Source of the DNA: Perca fluviatilis
Taxonomy: Eukaryota > Chordata > Actinopteri > Perciformes > Percidae
Reading direction: 5' to 3'
Assembly: GCF_010015445.1 (NCBI RefSeq)
Contig: NC_053120.1
Span: forward strand, 13,812,597 to 13,876,596
DNA length: 64,000 nt
The notes beneath the pieces are model-generated. The model was not told the origin of the DNA. It did no database searches and saw only the letters and a program-made list of their open reading frames with translations. The position numbers were made by a program, and so were the translations under genes. Position 1 is the stretch's first letter, and the number at the start of each line of letters is the position of its first letter. Below, in pieces: positions 1 through 20,367 of the stretch.

Positions 1-35
1 TATAGTCTTCCCAAAACAAGACCTGAGTGTCTTAA

Positions 36-300
36 AGGTCCAATGTGTGGGAATTTCTCCCATCTAGCGTTGAGATCATATATCGCAATCAACTCTCTCG
101 CGCCACGCAGTTCAAAGTACATATTACAGCTACGGTAGCCTTTGCGCTTTTTTCTGATGACGCCGGTCTCTTGCTCTTTTCAATATCCTGCAACACTTGG
201 AATTGATGGTGGTGGTAAATATTCATGAAAAGGACAAGTTTGTGAACGGTCAACACAGATTTTGAGAATGAACAACTAAAAACGTTACACACTGGACCTT
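36..300. mobile_element. TTAA-flanked MITE (AGGTCCAATGTGTGG family)
   Basis: TTAA at 32-35 and 301-304 flank a 265-bp element whose left end AGGTCCAATGTGTGG and right end ACACACTGGACCTT are imperfect inverted repeats. There is no coding capacity. The TTAA target fits piggyBac-type mobilisation. The ends resemble a very common fish MITE. Confidence 0.65.
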
Positions 301-2039
301 TTAAGAGACCATAGGCTGATCAGTCATGTGTGCAGCATCTGACTTCTCAATATAGAATGTAACCGAGATACAAGTAGCGTCAACAAAGCATATGATCTCC
401 ATCTGACATGTTTTTCAGTTATCAGCAAACATGTGATCTCAATGAACAATCTTTCCAGATAAACAGAGTGAGCAGAGTCACAGTAATCAAAACCCGAATA
501 AATGATAAAACAATGTTTCATGAAGGTTCACCTGCGCAGGTATTTGCTGCAGCTTGAGAAAAAGAGGAGCTGCCGTTTAGGTCTACAAAGTGACCTCCAC
601 CCTTTCTCTCACTCGCTCATGTAACACAAGCTTTACTCTTACGCCTTCTCCAAGATGATCTTGCCTGTCTCAAGACTAAATTATTAACACATACAAGCAC
701 ACAGTTATCCTACTTATCCTGCTTATCCTTAGCTGCTTTTTTTCCTGCTTGTCACTCGTAATATGACGTATTTTAACATAATCTGTACGCTACTTTTGCT
801 ACTTTTAGAACCAATATAATGGAAATGTTAATACAAATGTTTTAGTGCTGAAATTATTAGTTACATTTTGGGTAGTAGAAAATTATTCACCAACAATTTT
901 AACAATCGGTTAATCATTTATCAAGAAAAAGCATAGAGCTAATGCTGATTCCAGCTTCTTGAATGTAAGGATTTGTTGTTTTCTGTGTTTTATTGTCATA
1001 GAAATGTAATATCTGTGGGTTTTGGAATCTTGGTTGCATGACACACAGTATTTTTGACATTTTATAGACTTAAGTAATAAGCGATTAATCAAAACAAATT
1101 GACAGATTGATTGATAATAAAAAAAATAGGTGCAGCTCTAAATATTTCCTTGCATTGCATTTTTGTGTAAATAAGCTATATTTTATTTTATACCCTCAGT
1201 CCCCCATGTATGAGCAACAGAATGCACACATACTGAGATGAACAGAATCAGTATCCCTGCCGCTCCAGGTCCATCATGATATGCTTCCGACGCTAAATTG
1301 CTGCTGCGTTTTTTTACTGCAGGTTGAACACAACAGCTTTCATGGAAACAGACTTCTAGGTATTTAACAGATTATTTGTTTTCCAGCCATTTTTAGTTAT
1401 CTCTTAAAGCCGCCGCCTGACTGTCAGAAGCTGTTTCTGATGATTTCGTAACCCCAAAAAAGATATTGACTTTCACTAACCGCACAAGTGATTTTTATAG
1501 CTCGTGGTCACTTGAAAAAAGATAATTCTGTATTTGGACTGTGGTTACTGTGGTATATTGATAATGCTTATTGTATAACCAAAAAGTGTTCTCATCAGAT
1601 AACTGAATGTTTTACTGCATTTTAAGGAGTTACTTACTTACTTGGAACAATGACTTGAAACCGTGATGAGACCAAAGGTTTATTCAGTTCTTTCCAGTCA
1701 CGTCATTCCAACTTATGTTACAACAGGTCACCACTGAGAGATACCTTTAAGCTGAATGTGATTGTAAATATTTGATTTGGTACATCCACTGGGAAGTGAT
1801 GTAGGCTTTTACTTAGTGGCGCGTTATCTATGGCGTTAAATATTTGATTTTGGTGCTCAGTGCGGTAGTATGATGTCATCCGTTATATAAAGCCTTAAGG
1901 AGGCCCTTTCTAGAAGCATGTTGGGTCACTGACAGGCAGCTTTCAGTACAAGTAGACCTCAACAGAAGATAAGATTTTCGAAATGTCCAATTCTGTATTC
2001 CTTATCATTCTTGATAACACAAACCTGTTGGCTTCATGG

Positions 2040-2215
2040 CTGTGGCTGAGGAGGTGCAGTGGGTCGCTGTAATCACAAAGTTGGCTGTTCAGTCCCCAGT
2101 TCCTCCTGTCCACATGTCAAAGTCTCATTGAGCAAGACACAGGTGTTTGTGAATGGGTGAATGAGAGGTAAATTGTAAATGTAAGTATAAAACGACTATA
2201 AAATACTAAATATGT
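2040..2215. repeat. degenerate dispersed repeat
   Basis: The stretch with TCCTCCTGTCCACATGTC, a GAGCAAGACAC core and a GTGAATGGGTGAATGAGA tail resembles a common teleost interspersed repeat, but is heavily mutated. Recognised by pattern only. Confidence 0.4.
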
Positions 2216-2415
2216 TGCAATTTCAAGAAAGGTACAAAAGATTTATTTAAAAAAAAAAAAAGTACAGATGTAAGGAAGAGGTTTTCTTTATTTTAATAGC
2301 TAGATAAAGTAGGAATTAAATTGGAGTAGTTTGACTGTGGTAAAGACTGAGTAGGACCTGATAAGCCTATGGCTTCTACCTATCCCTTTTCAAACAGGTC
2401 CAGTGTTATGTTGTA

Positions 2416-2418
<3 letters not shown>

Positions 2419-2462
<44 letters not shown>

Positions 2463-2480
2463 CACATACATATATATATA
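2419..2480. repeat. (TA)n microsatellite
   Basis: About 40 bp of uninterrupted TA followed by interrupted TA/CA. Confidence 0.95.
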
Positions 2481-5309
2481 TTTGTCATATATATTTGTCA
2501 TGTATGTGCATGTTCCTTGCCGTTTTTAGCTGTTAACTTGCTGCTGCATTTGAAGAGTGTGAGCATACAGTAAGGAGAGCTTTAATGTGGTCTTAGAAAT
2601 GATTTGCAATCCAGTTGGGAAAGACACACAGTGCACTTGTGTGTTTGCATAAGCTCTTTTCCGAATGCCATCTCGATTTTACTGTTTTTTAAGAGAGTGG
2701 GTTGGAAATGGAACCAAACAAAACAAATTTGTTTCCCAGGTTTCTGTGTTTCTCAGCTCAGCTCGCCTTCTGCTAGAATACATTCAGGTCCACGAAATAT
2801 TTGAATACATGCAGCCTTGCATCTCTTTCTACCTGCTTGTGATGTTTTCTATGCATGTGTGTGTGGTGCTCCAATTGTCTGTGATTTCCCTGGTGTTGTT
2901 AGGAAACGTGTTTGTGGACTTATTTGTGTGAAACTGTTGATTTTGCTTCTCACCTGTGGCTTGTGTGTCAGTATTGATGCCTGAAGTGTTTTAATAAGGC
3001 TTCGCTACAAATGATCACAGCCAATAGGTGAGAGCAAATACCTCAGTTGTAAGATATCGCCTCTCTCTTACATTGTATGTGTGTGAAGTCAAGTTGGCGT
3101 GTTACCATCAGTGTTTAACATGCATACCATTTCTCGTACAATAAATTGACTCAGACACACAACCTTAAACACCAGCTCCTTATCCATAGCAGTCAGCCCT
3201 TTTCAGCATTGTCTTCTATCATAATATTTACACATTGGTTTTATATAACTCAGTTAAGCAGAATGACCAGGGGGAAACACTGTACTGCTGTTTTCATAAA
3301 ACTAACCATCCTGTGGGGAACAGCACATTTGAAGAAAGCCTAAAGCCTTTCATTAATGAATGTTCTGTTCTTTTGATTCGAAAGCTACACTGAAGAGAAA
3401 CTGCTTTGTGTTTGATAAAAACAGATCATTCACTCTCAGTTGTTTCTCACCAAGTCAATCTTTTTGTTTTTCAACGATTAAATTATACATGGATTATAGC
3501 CATGTTAGAAATAGAGCTTTTCTTTCATCCTCTATTCCATAATATTACTGAAGTATAATACTGTTTCATCATTTACTAATTGGGCTGGACCAAAAGCCCT
3601 CACAAACCATTGTAGGTCAAACATTTCCTAAGCAAACCCAGGGCCACCTTGTTATCATTAACTGGCTTTCCTTTGTAAGCCTTTCTGTGCGACTGACTTA
3701 CACTCGTCAGGTCAATTTTTAGGCTTTTAAATCAACGTCAAACGGGAAAACTCTTAAAAGAAATCCTTAGCTAGTTCATATTGTCAACGTGTGCAACAGG
3801 ATTCATTCTTTACAGCATAATTGGTGTACGGTGAAAGAAGGGAAACACTGTTCATGTTAACAGCGTCAAGAGAAAATCTCAAAGCATGTGTCCAACCAAA
3901 AAAAGAAATAAAAAATATACAGCTAATGTTTCCAGATAATCAATAATCATTAATTAAAAAAAGAAAGGCAACCCTCCTGCACATATTGGCCTACTATTGT
4001 TCTTCTTTTTTCTTCTGATATTAAGAAGTAGATTGTGGAGACCAAGAATTGGTCACCATGGAGATAATCCATGTGTCCATAGCAGCATAATGTGATTGGC
4101 TTGAGAAGAACAGCAATCAGTTATGTCATCCTAATGCATCATGTGGTTCTATATTCGATTTGGTGCAAATCGTTGCTCTCTCCTGGGGATATCCATTAAT
4201 TATATCAAACACATATAGACTGTTATGTAACACACACACAGAAGCAGCACAGCTCTCCCTTTTGTGTGTGTACATTGTGGGTCTGGGTCAGTGACTCTGC
4301 ACAATCCATTTGCGTCACTGACTTTGTGTGACTGCGTTGAGAGATCCTTCCTGCAAGAGCTCCATGCTCTTTGTCGAGACCACTGTGTCACACTAATGAA
4401 TGAAGCCGTAGTTGTAGCCAAGTCAACACGGGGACAGGAAGCCTTTCACACAGTCCCTCTGTCCACGCAGCATGCTGGAATGTAGAACCAGATCATTTGT
4501 GACAGACCAACGCAATCTGGGAGTAGCTTAAACCTGGCAAGAGTGAAGAGTCCGTAACACAACCTGCGATTTCCATGGGTTATAAAAACACACAGCTGCA
4601 CCTTCGGATGAAGAAGGGGGAGGTGGATGGATGGATGGATGTAGGGTGAAAACAGGGGGCGTCAACAACCGGCAAACACTGTTCTTTCTTTCCTCCTTCT
4701 CTCCGCCCTGCAGTTACATAATGTTCCAATGGAAACAAAGCAGATGAGGACACAAACAAGCAACAAGCTCCCTCAGTGTCTCCGCTGCTAGGCAGCTGTT
4801 GCCAAGACACCCCCGACAGCCAATATGCGCATGTTGTTTGTGCTCACGGTGAAAACTGGTCATGTGTTTTTGTCTGTGCATTTGTAACTGCATGGATGTA
4901 TGCAGTGTCGTAACCAGAAACATGTAAATGAACTGGAGGAAAGTGTGTGAAATAAAAGCTGTCAGCGGGCTTCTGGAAGCAGCCGCCTACACAGAAGCTC
5001 TTTTGTCTGTTTGGGACATTCTGTGCTGAACATGATCAGCACGTGGAAAGTTAACTCATCGAGATGTCTGTGTGGAGTCGTCCAGGTTCACACAAAGGGA
5101 GGTTGCACAACTCAAAACATTTAGCTGCTAGTAAGAATGGATAAAACAAAAACTGAACTAAAACCAGGGTATATAAAACCCTAACAACAGGCTGTGGCTT
5201 TTGCTAACACCCCAAATAGGGCCGTAGCAAAAAACAAAAAAAAAAACAGGCCCAACATTGCTCTGTACCTGAGAATTTGTGCTAAACACAACAGTCCTGT
5301 GGCAAGCTT

Positions 5310-5706
5310 ATGCTACGTTTACACGTGGCCGGCTATTTTCATAAACGGACATTTCAGCCTCTCCGTTTTGTTTATATGTACCCGTGTATATATGCCGTCA
5401 ATGCAGTCAAGAGCATGCCAGACCTGTAGGTGGCAGTGTATGTTGTGTTTAGTCACAATGTTTCAGTCACTTTTTTCAATGTTTAGTATTTTACATTTTA
5501 GTGTTTTTTTCCCCCATTATTTTGGCCACTTTTTTCAACATTTTAATTGCTTTTTCTGAATTTTTTTCCCAATGTTTTTGTGACTTTTTCAATGTTTTTT
5601 CTTTTTTTTTTTTACATTATTGGCGCTTTATGCATGTCCCATATTTTCTAACATAAAAAAACTTTGAAAACAGGTCAAATTTGACCCAGGGACAACATGA
5701 GGGTTA
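5310..5706. repeat. dispersed repeat with T-rich core
   Basis: Begins near CTACGTTTACACGTGGC and ends with GTCAAATTTGACCCAGGGAC followed by AACATGAGGGTTAA, both common in fish repeats. The middle is a T-rich degenerate array (AATGTTT and similar). Boundaries are approximate. Confidence 0.45.
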
Positions 5707-6474
5707 AAGCAGGTGACAACACCTTTTTCCTCCCACTTTAAATCGACCGCAGCAAAAGACACAAATACAGAGTTCCAACTTGTGCAGAAATGTTTGTGTT
5801 CGTGTAGGACCCCGAGACGATTGAGGAAGTAATTTTTAGGGCCGTTAAGGCCATTTGTCCATTGGTCAAGCTCACTGTTGTGTTTTTGCGTTCTCTCTTG
5901 ACTTGTGTTCCCAGGGAGAAGCTGCGAGTTGGAGGGAACCAGTTAATGGGGCTGAAAGAGGCCCTGGATCGTTGTGTCGGGACCTCAGGTCAACAAATCC
6001 CCTTTACCACATCGCTGCCCTGATTGGATCCGAATCAGGGAGTCTGCACATCAGCCAAACAGATGCGCTGAATAAACAATATCCTTTACTTGAAGTAAAA
6101 CACTTGAATTTGAAGCACGTCTGCTGCTCATAGTGTGCCTCTGGTGACTGGAACTGTTTACCCTTTTTTAATTTCCATGTATGGATGTTCTCCGTCATTG
6201 TCATTACATTTGCTAAACAGAGCTTGTACAGTATTTTCTGTATCTGACATTTTACATTATTAAGAGTTTAGAGTTCCTCCAATATTCATTCAGCTACATT
6301 ACACCTGGTTGTCATATCTCCTGCCAAATCACAGTTGAGCAGCGATTTCTCACCTTTCACCCTTCACAGGGCATTTTATATATCATTTTATATTTCAGTT
6401 TAGTAAGTGTAACATTTATGCACAGAACATATTGTATTATTTTGTTACCGGTAGTTAAATCACAGCGCTGGCTT

Positions 6475-6476
<2 letters not shown>

Positions 6477-6509
<33 letters not shown>

Positions 6510-6510
6510 T
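6477..6510. repeat. (TTA)n microsatellite
   Basis: Eleven uninterrupted TTA units. Confidence 0.95.
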
Positions 6511-6812
6511 AAACATTTAAATTTGTTTTTGAAACACAGTTTGTTACATAGTGTGCAAACATAGAATTTTGAGATATTTATTTAGTGATAGTTTTAGACG
6601 ATATGAATGTGTGGTGATGCAACAATGTCTGAAGTTTTAGGTTTACCCCTCAGGCCACTGTGACAACTGACAGACAGCTTTCTTTTAATGACAATAGTTA
6701 ACTATATTTTAATGTCTCTTCATTATTTTTCATCCCCGACCCTATTTAGCAGTTGGTTCCCATTATTTATGATTGTTCAACTCCACCGAAAGCTTCAGTT
6801 CACTGGGCTTAA

Positions 6813-7010
6813 AGAAATAGTACGTCATTTTTGGTAAATAGCGCTTATTCGCTTTCTTGTTCAGAGTATTTGTGCTACGCTAAGCTAACCATCTTCATAT
6901 TTTTCATGTTCGTTTTACCAAATTAATGCTTTAGACTTTACACAACTGACTGCAAATATAGCTAAGAGCATAAAAACCAAAGCAATAACACCTGACCGAG
7001 AGTAAGGTTT
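6813..7010. mobile_element. degenerate TTAA-type MITE fragment
   Basis: TTAA (6809-6812) is followed by AGAAATAGTACGTCATTTTT and TAAATAGCGCTTATTCGC, matching the start of a very common fish MITE. No matching right end was found, so the end point is uncertain. Confidence 0.4.
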
Positions 7011-7813
7011 GACTTGCCTGGCTATCTTTTGAGCTTCTTCTTTTCGAAATCATGATTTTTGAAAGCCGACAGATTGTCTCACGGTCCCAGTGAGAAGCTG
7101 AAACCAAATGGCTATTTATTTATTTTTACTAAAGCTATTGGTGGAGTTGTCACGCATAATCATAAATGATAAAGAACAAAACTTTAATAGAGTCTAGTTG
7201 GAAAACCAGTGAGTGCTCAGATTTTGCTGGTTTTGGTTGATTTTTTTTAAGTAGAAATGTAAATAATTTGAGAACACAAAATATATTTTATGTAACATAC
7301 TTGAATGTTTACAACAAGACATTAAATGTTTTGAAGCTCTGTCTTATGAGAGATTTCTTTTTCTTGCTTCCACTGATCTTTGAGTAGTTAAGTCAGGACC
7401 ACACAAGCATGAGGCATCGAGAGCACCACCCCCCCCCCCCTGCCCTTCCATGTGCATGTATGGAAAGCCTTAAGCGGGGAGAGCAGCAGTGCAGTTTAAA
7501 TTGAGCGCGCTATTTGGAAAGCAGCTGAAACAGCTGAGCCATCAGCTGGTGTGCTGGTTTAGGAACGGTCAGCTATGGGCTGAGATGATAGCTGAGCTTG
7601 ACTCCGTGACCTGCCCAGAACTTTACGCTATGATTCATAAGTGATTTCCAAAGGAATGTAGTCTCAGTTATTAGTGACTTAACTTAATCTTGTAGAACTT
7701 CTTTCCTTGTGGTATTTACTGCAGTTTTTAGGACAGGCTAATCTGGTATGTGTGCTGTGATTGACAGCCTGAGTGTGAGTTCATGGGGGTCCGCGGTTTT
7801 GTGTTTTTGTTTG

Positions 7814-7935
<122 letters not shown>

Positions 7936-9439
7936 TGACAAAGGGGATTAGAGTGCAGGTGACGCCAGCAGACTGGCTGCGATTACACCTGCTGCTGTGA
8001 CACGCACAGCGAGGACAAAGCATCAGCCGCCATGCAGGTGTAGGGAGAACAGGTTGCGAGGGCCGACGACGATCTGAGGTCACTGAACTTCCTGTCCCAT
8101 TAAGTCATCACAGAGTCGGACACGACGCAGACGCAGTGGTTATTGAACATGTTCAGTGGACTCTAACCTTTGGCTTTTTGTTCCTGATGTGTCTCCTGCA
8201 TCATACATTTTCCCACGTAATCGTTTATAAAAGTGTGAATTTTAAATTTGACTTCATTTCTAAGTTCAAACCATTTTCCTGCCTGAGCAGTCTGTGCCAA
8301 AGGAACTGGTTGCAATTTAAAAGCTCACCTTGAGTCAAAGAGACCCTTTCTGTCTTCAGATACTGTATAATCAAATGCTTGGCTGAAGTGAAACAGCTTT
8401 CATTCCAGATTGTTGATGTGATGGAAATGTCTCTCAATTTCTACAGAGGAAAAAAGAAAAGAAAAACACCAGTTTTGTATCCTCTTACATTTTTGTTTTC
8501 AGAAAGCTTTTGTCTGAAATAGTTTTCCTGTGCTGGTTGTAAATTGTGAATGTGTGAACAGGAAAATGACTAAATAAAACATGTTTATACTCTTATTTGC
8601 ATGCATAGTCGCCTTAACGTATTGACAATAGATTATGCCCTTGCCTTTGTTAATTTACCACTTCTTGGGTTTAGTCTGTCATCCACAGGATGTATAAATC
8701 CAAAGAGGAAGTCAACAAAACTTGTTCCCAATTAACTGTGCAAGAAAGAAAATGGATTGGACTTTTGCCTACGTAGTTTTTTTTTTGCCATGCAAATCTA
8801 AGAGTACAGACTCATCCATGTCCAAGTATTTAGTAGTCCCTGCTTCCTGTAGCACATGGCCCATCTGCTGCTTTTGTTGCTGCGACTGTCAGGTGCATCA
8901 GCAGAGATTATCGGACTAACTTGTGAAGGGGTGCAGGGTAGGGATTTAATAAATTGTCGGCAGTCAGGGATGTCTGAGGTCGTGCAGATGCAGCTGGTCC
9001 CCTCTCAACACTCCCAGAGTGACTGGCGTCGTCCCCTACTGCACAGGTCTGTTAGCCAGCTTAGTATAATCTCTCCTAAAAGACACTTAGAGGAGCTTAG
9101 TGTGGTAGTCCCAGGGAAAAATGGACAGCAGTGACCAGGGCGCAGTAATTTCTCGACAGTAATAGCAGAACGAAGGGGAGGGGAGGGGAGGGGTGTTGGT
9201 GTGGCAGTAAAGTCTAAATTTAGGGTCAGCAAATCAGCTGTTGGAAACTTCAGTCCAGGCTTGAAGCACCTGGTTCAGCTGCTGATCTACGACACACTGC
9301 TGTCACAGCCAGACATCTCTTCAATATTTACTTCTCCAAGTACCCTCCTCGGTTAAAACCGTTAATCAGTCGTGGCAAAAGGTACAAATCTAAACATTAA
9401 CGGTGTAAAACCAGTTATTACTCAATACATACATGGAGA

Positions 9440-10391
9440 CAAAAAGCTGATTTAAATGATTTATTAATTAAGAAATGTTATAAATGTGATTCTCATTCCA
9501 ACATTTCTTCCAGAAGAATCTGCCCATGCCTGACACTTTAAAAACACAAAAGAAAAAAAAAGGATTTTCAGTAAACTGCATCTCTACATACATTAATTAG
9601 TTAAATTTACAATAACAAAAGTTTGGTTAGCAGAAGCATGGTTGTGCGTGTGGTGTGTGCACAAAAAAAAAGTTACTAAAACTGGCACTGGTTAGATTCG
9701 TTGACTTGAAGCTGTCTGCTACTACTTTTTATTTTATCAGTAAATCAGCAGTGTATAAAAAAATATAAAAAAGGCCATCATTTTAAGATTCATAAAGCAA
9801 TCCAGCTGGTTTAAAAATGACACTAAAAAAAGCCATGAGGTGTTTATCAAGTTTGAGTAAGGCTTCAAACCACTGACCTTTAAATATGTGAGCAAAATTA
9901 CATTTCCACAACAGAAAATTCTTAAATAAAACTTAACTTTTAAAAGTCAATTGTCACCACTCCATACTGCCACATTCCAAGTGACCAATAACTGCTAGCT
10001 CATCTGAAAACCCTCAAAGTGACAAATCTTTCAACTCTAGAGAAGAAAAGCACTAAGTGTATTAAATGTTGGCATATGACAAAAAAATGAGGAAGAAATA
10101 AAATATGTACAGCACGAAAAACATTGTATGCAATATGCAAAGGCTTCATGTTGCTCTGGGCAACCCACCCCACCCCCACCCCTACTCCCCACCCTCCAAA
10201 TATAAGCCAGCCTTCACTGAAGACCCCTCATCCCAACAACCCCTATCCCCACCCACACGTATCCGCTCATACACACACACATACAGAACATCACGAAACA
10301 CGATTACGTCACTAAGCCTGTTAGTTTGGAAAAGGTGAAGCACTGTGAAACTCCCCAACTCCCTTCCTCCTCCTCCTCGTCTTCCCCCTCT
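9440..10391 (-). other. ivns1abp: predicted ivns1abp 3' UTR
   Basis: This AT-rich stretch follows the stop codon in mRNA sense. Candidate AATAAA signals on the minus strand lie at 9733-9728 and 9465-9460, so the 3' end is probably near 9.71 or 9.44 kb. It also holds a G-rich tract (10196-10164, mRNA sense). The end point is inferred, not shown. Confidence 0.45.
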
Positions 10392-18364
<7,973 letters not shown>

Positions 18365-18580
18365 CTTGGTGAATTTTGATATTATGCCTGCAGAGGAAAG
18401 GTAAAAAAAAAAGTAAAGCAATAATACCCAGCATGCTGGTCTTTTGCCCTCTCTTACATGCTTTCAGCCATGCAACATTGTTATAGCTGTCTTTATTAAT
18501 TGATGACCAGAAAGAGGATTAGGTGCCTGTAATGTGCATTGTGTATTATAATCTGTCCTATGCATTAGTCATGGCCTTAC

Positions 18581-18871
18581 CTAATAGAGAATAATGCAAA
18601 TCCAGGGAAGCAACACTGCTGAGAGTAGAACCGAAGTTAGGCAATAGGCAAAGCAGACTGAGATCACAGTGGAACTCAAGTTTTCTTCACCCAAGAAGAG
18701 GGATGGGAAGTTGTTAGAAGAAATGCCAGTTGACTTAATGGCCGTGAGCAGCAGGGAGAAGGGGAGCAGCCGCACGGACAAACTATCAGGCTTGAAGCGA
18801 CTGTAATCAAGTCCTCGGGATCCCGTTGGCTATAGAGTTGTACGTATTCTGTGTTGGTCATACATTATAAC
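18581..18871 (-). other. ivns1abp: predicted non-coding 5' exon of ivns1abp with upstream ORFs
   Basis: A pyrimidine-rich tract and TTCTAG end at 18872 and a strong donor GTAAGG starts at 18580, so this 291-nt segment looks like a 5' UTR exon. It contains several upstream ATGs. One ORF (18861-18676, 61 codons, starting MTNTEYVQLYSQ) overlaps another (18781-18581, 66 codons, starting MSVRLLPFS) whose TAG is the last codon of the exon. No protein family is recognised in either ORF. The exon call rests on splice signals only. Confidence 0.6.
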
Positions 18872-20327
18872 CTAGAAGAAAAGGAGAAAAAAGGGTTTAC
18901 TTTTAAGTGGAGAGAGGACCTATTCTTGGCACCCATGCAATGCTAGCATGAGTCAGTTCCACGTGGTAAATCAAGGCAAACTTGCGCACGGGAAGGCAGT
19001 AGAGAACACCCCCCACCCCCTCTTCCAGCGTCCTTTTCACAAGCCATTTTCTAAAACATGCAGTGGTAGAGTACAGTGTTTCCATTTTACCCACATGCAT
19101 ACAAAATTCAAGAATAGATTATCTGATTCAGCTTATCCTCATCAAAATCAGAAAGAAAACTGGAATTAAGCATCCCAATATGCTGTAAACCAAAAGGCAT
19201 ACAGTGTTGGTAGCTAAGCCCATGTCTTTGATACTCGTCCCTTACAACACCCTCCAGTTATCGCTTTAAATCTCCGCACCTGCTGATGCAGTCTCACCAG
19301 GCCGAGCAAAACCGTTTAATCCGTTTCATGCCTTGAGCTCTGTCTCCACTCTCTGAAGCAAGGCCACTCCAACTCTCTTATGTGATAAGTCCCTTTGACT
19401 GGCTCCTCCCTATATGAACCCTTTCATTCAAGCAATGGCCTATAAGGAAAATGCAGGAGGGAACATCTTGTGACAAGAGTTTCCACAGCCAGTCAATTGC
19501 GGAGATACAGTGATGGTCTGTTATATGTTGCTATAAATTGTGGTTGGCCATCATAGTTCTCCATATATCACAGGCCCCACCCACCCACCCCCACACATCA
19601 CAGCTATTAGAGATCATCCCATAGCTCTCCATCTTAAGAATGTATTCTGCTACTGAGTTTAGATTTCACTAGCCGCAAAGCCTGTGGCAGCCCATACTGA
19701 GCCAAACAAAAACAGAGCTCACTTGTACCAAACCGATATTTACAGCAAAAATGTACACAACTGATGTAATCCCATGCCTAACCATGATGCCATCTGCAAT
19801 CTGAAGCTCAGTAAATAAATTGCAGTCCCAACAGCTTTATTACTATACATATATGGGGAGAGAGGACAAGACAGACCACAGCAGCTGCCCATAGTCTGAA
19901 AATGTATCCACAGTCTATGTGACATGGCTTTCTTGGGTAGCCCAGCTTTGTGATTGTGTTCTGTATCCAACTCTCATGCAATGATTGTAACTCATTAGAA
20001 AAGGCTGTGATTTACGCAACTGCTGTGCATATAATGTACTGACTCTAGCTGCTGTCAGTGGCACATTCAGTAGCAGCCTCAGACTGCATGTTGTTTTTTG
20101 TTTTTGTTTAAATTGGTCCTTTGACAAAAAAACAGCACAATGCAAAGGAACAATAAGGTGCTGTTCGACTGTTGCGGGTTTGGCAAAGCGGTGTGTAGGC
20201 GGATGTGTTAAACTACCAAGCTATGACAGATGGGAGGTGTGCCATAGATTTGGCACATGCTAGAATATGGTCTATTTGTATTGTACCGAACAGCATGGAT
20301 AGCTATAATTCAGCCTGTATGTGTGTG

Positions 20328-20367
<40 letters not shown>

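Noticed and set aside
5194..5559. 121-codon plus-strand ORF
   Set aside because: Begins at a non-ATG codon and runs through dispersed-repeat and T-rich sequence; no family resemblance.
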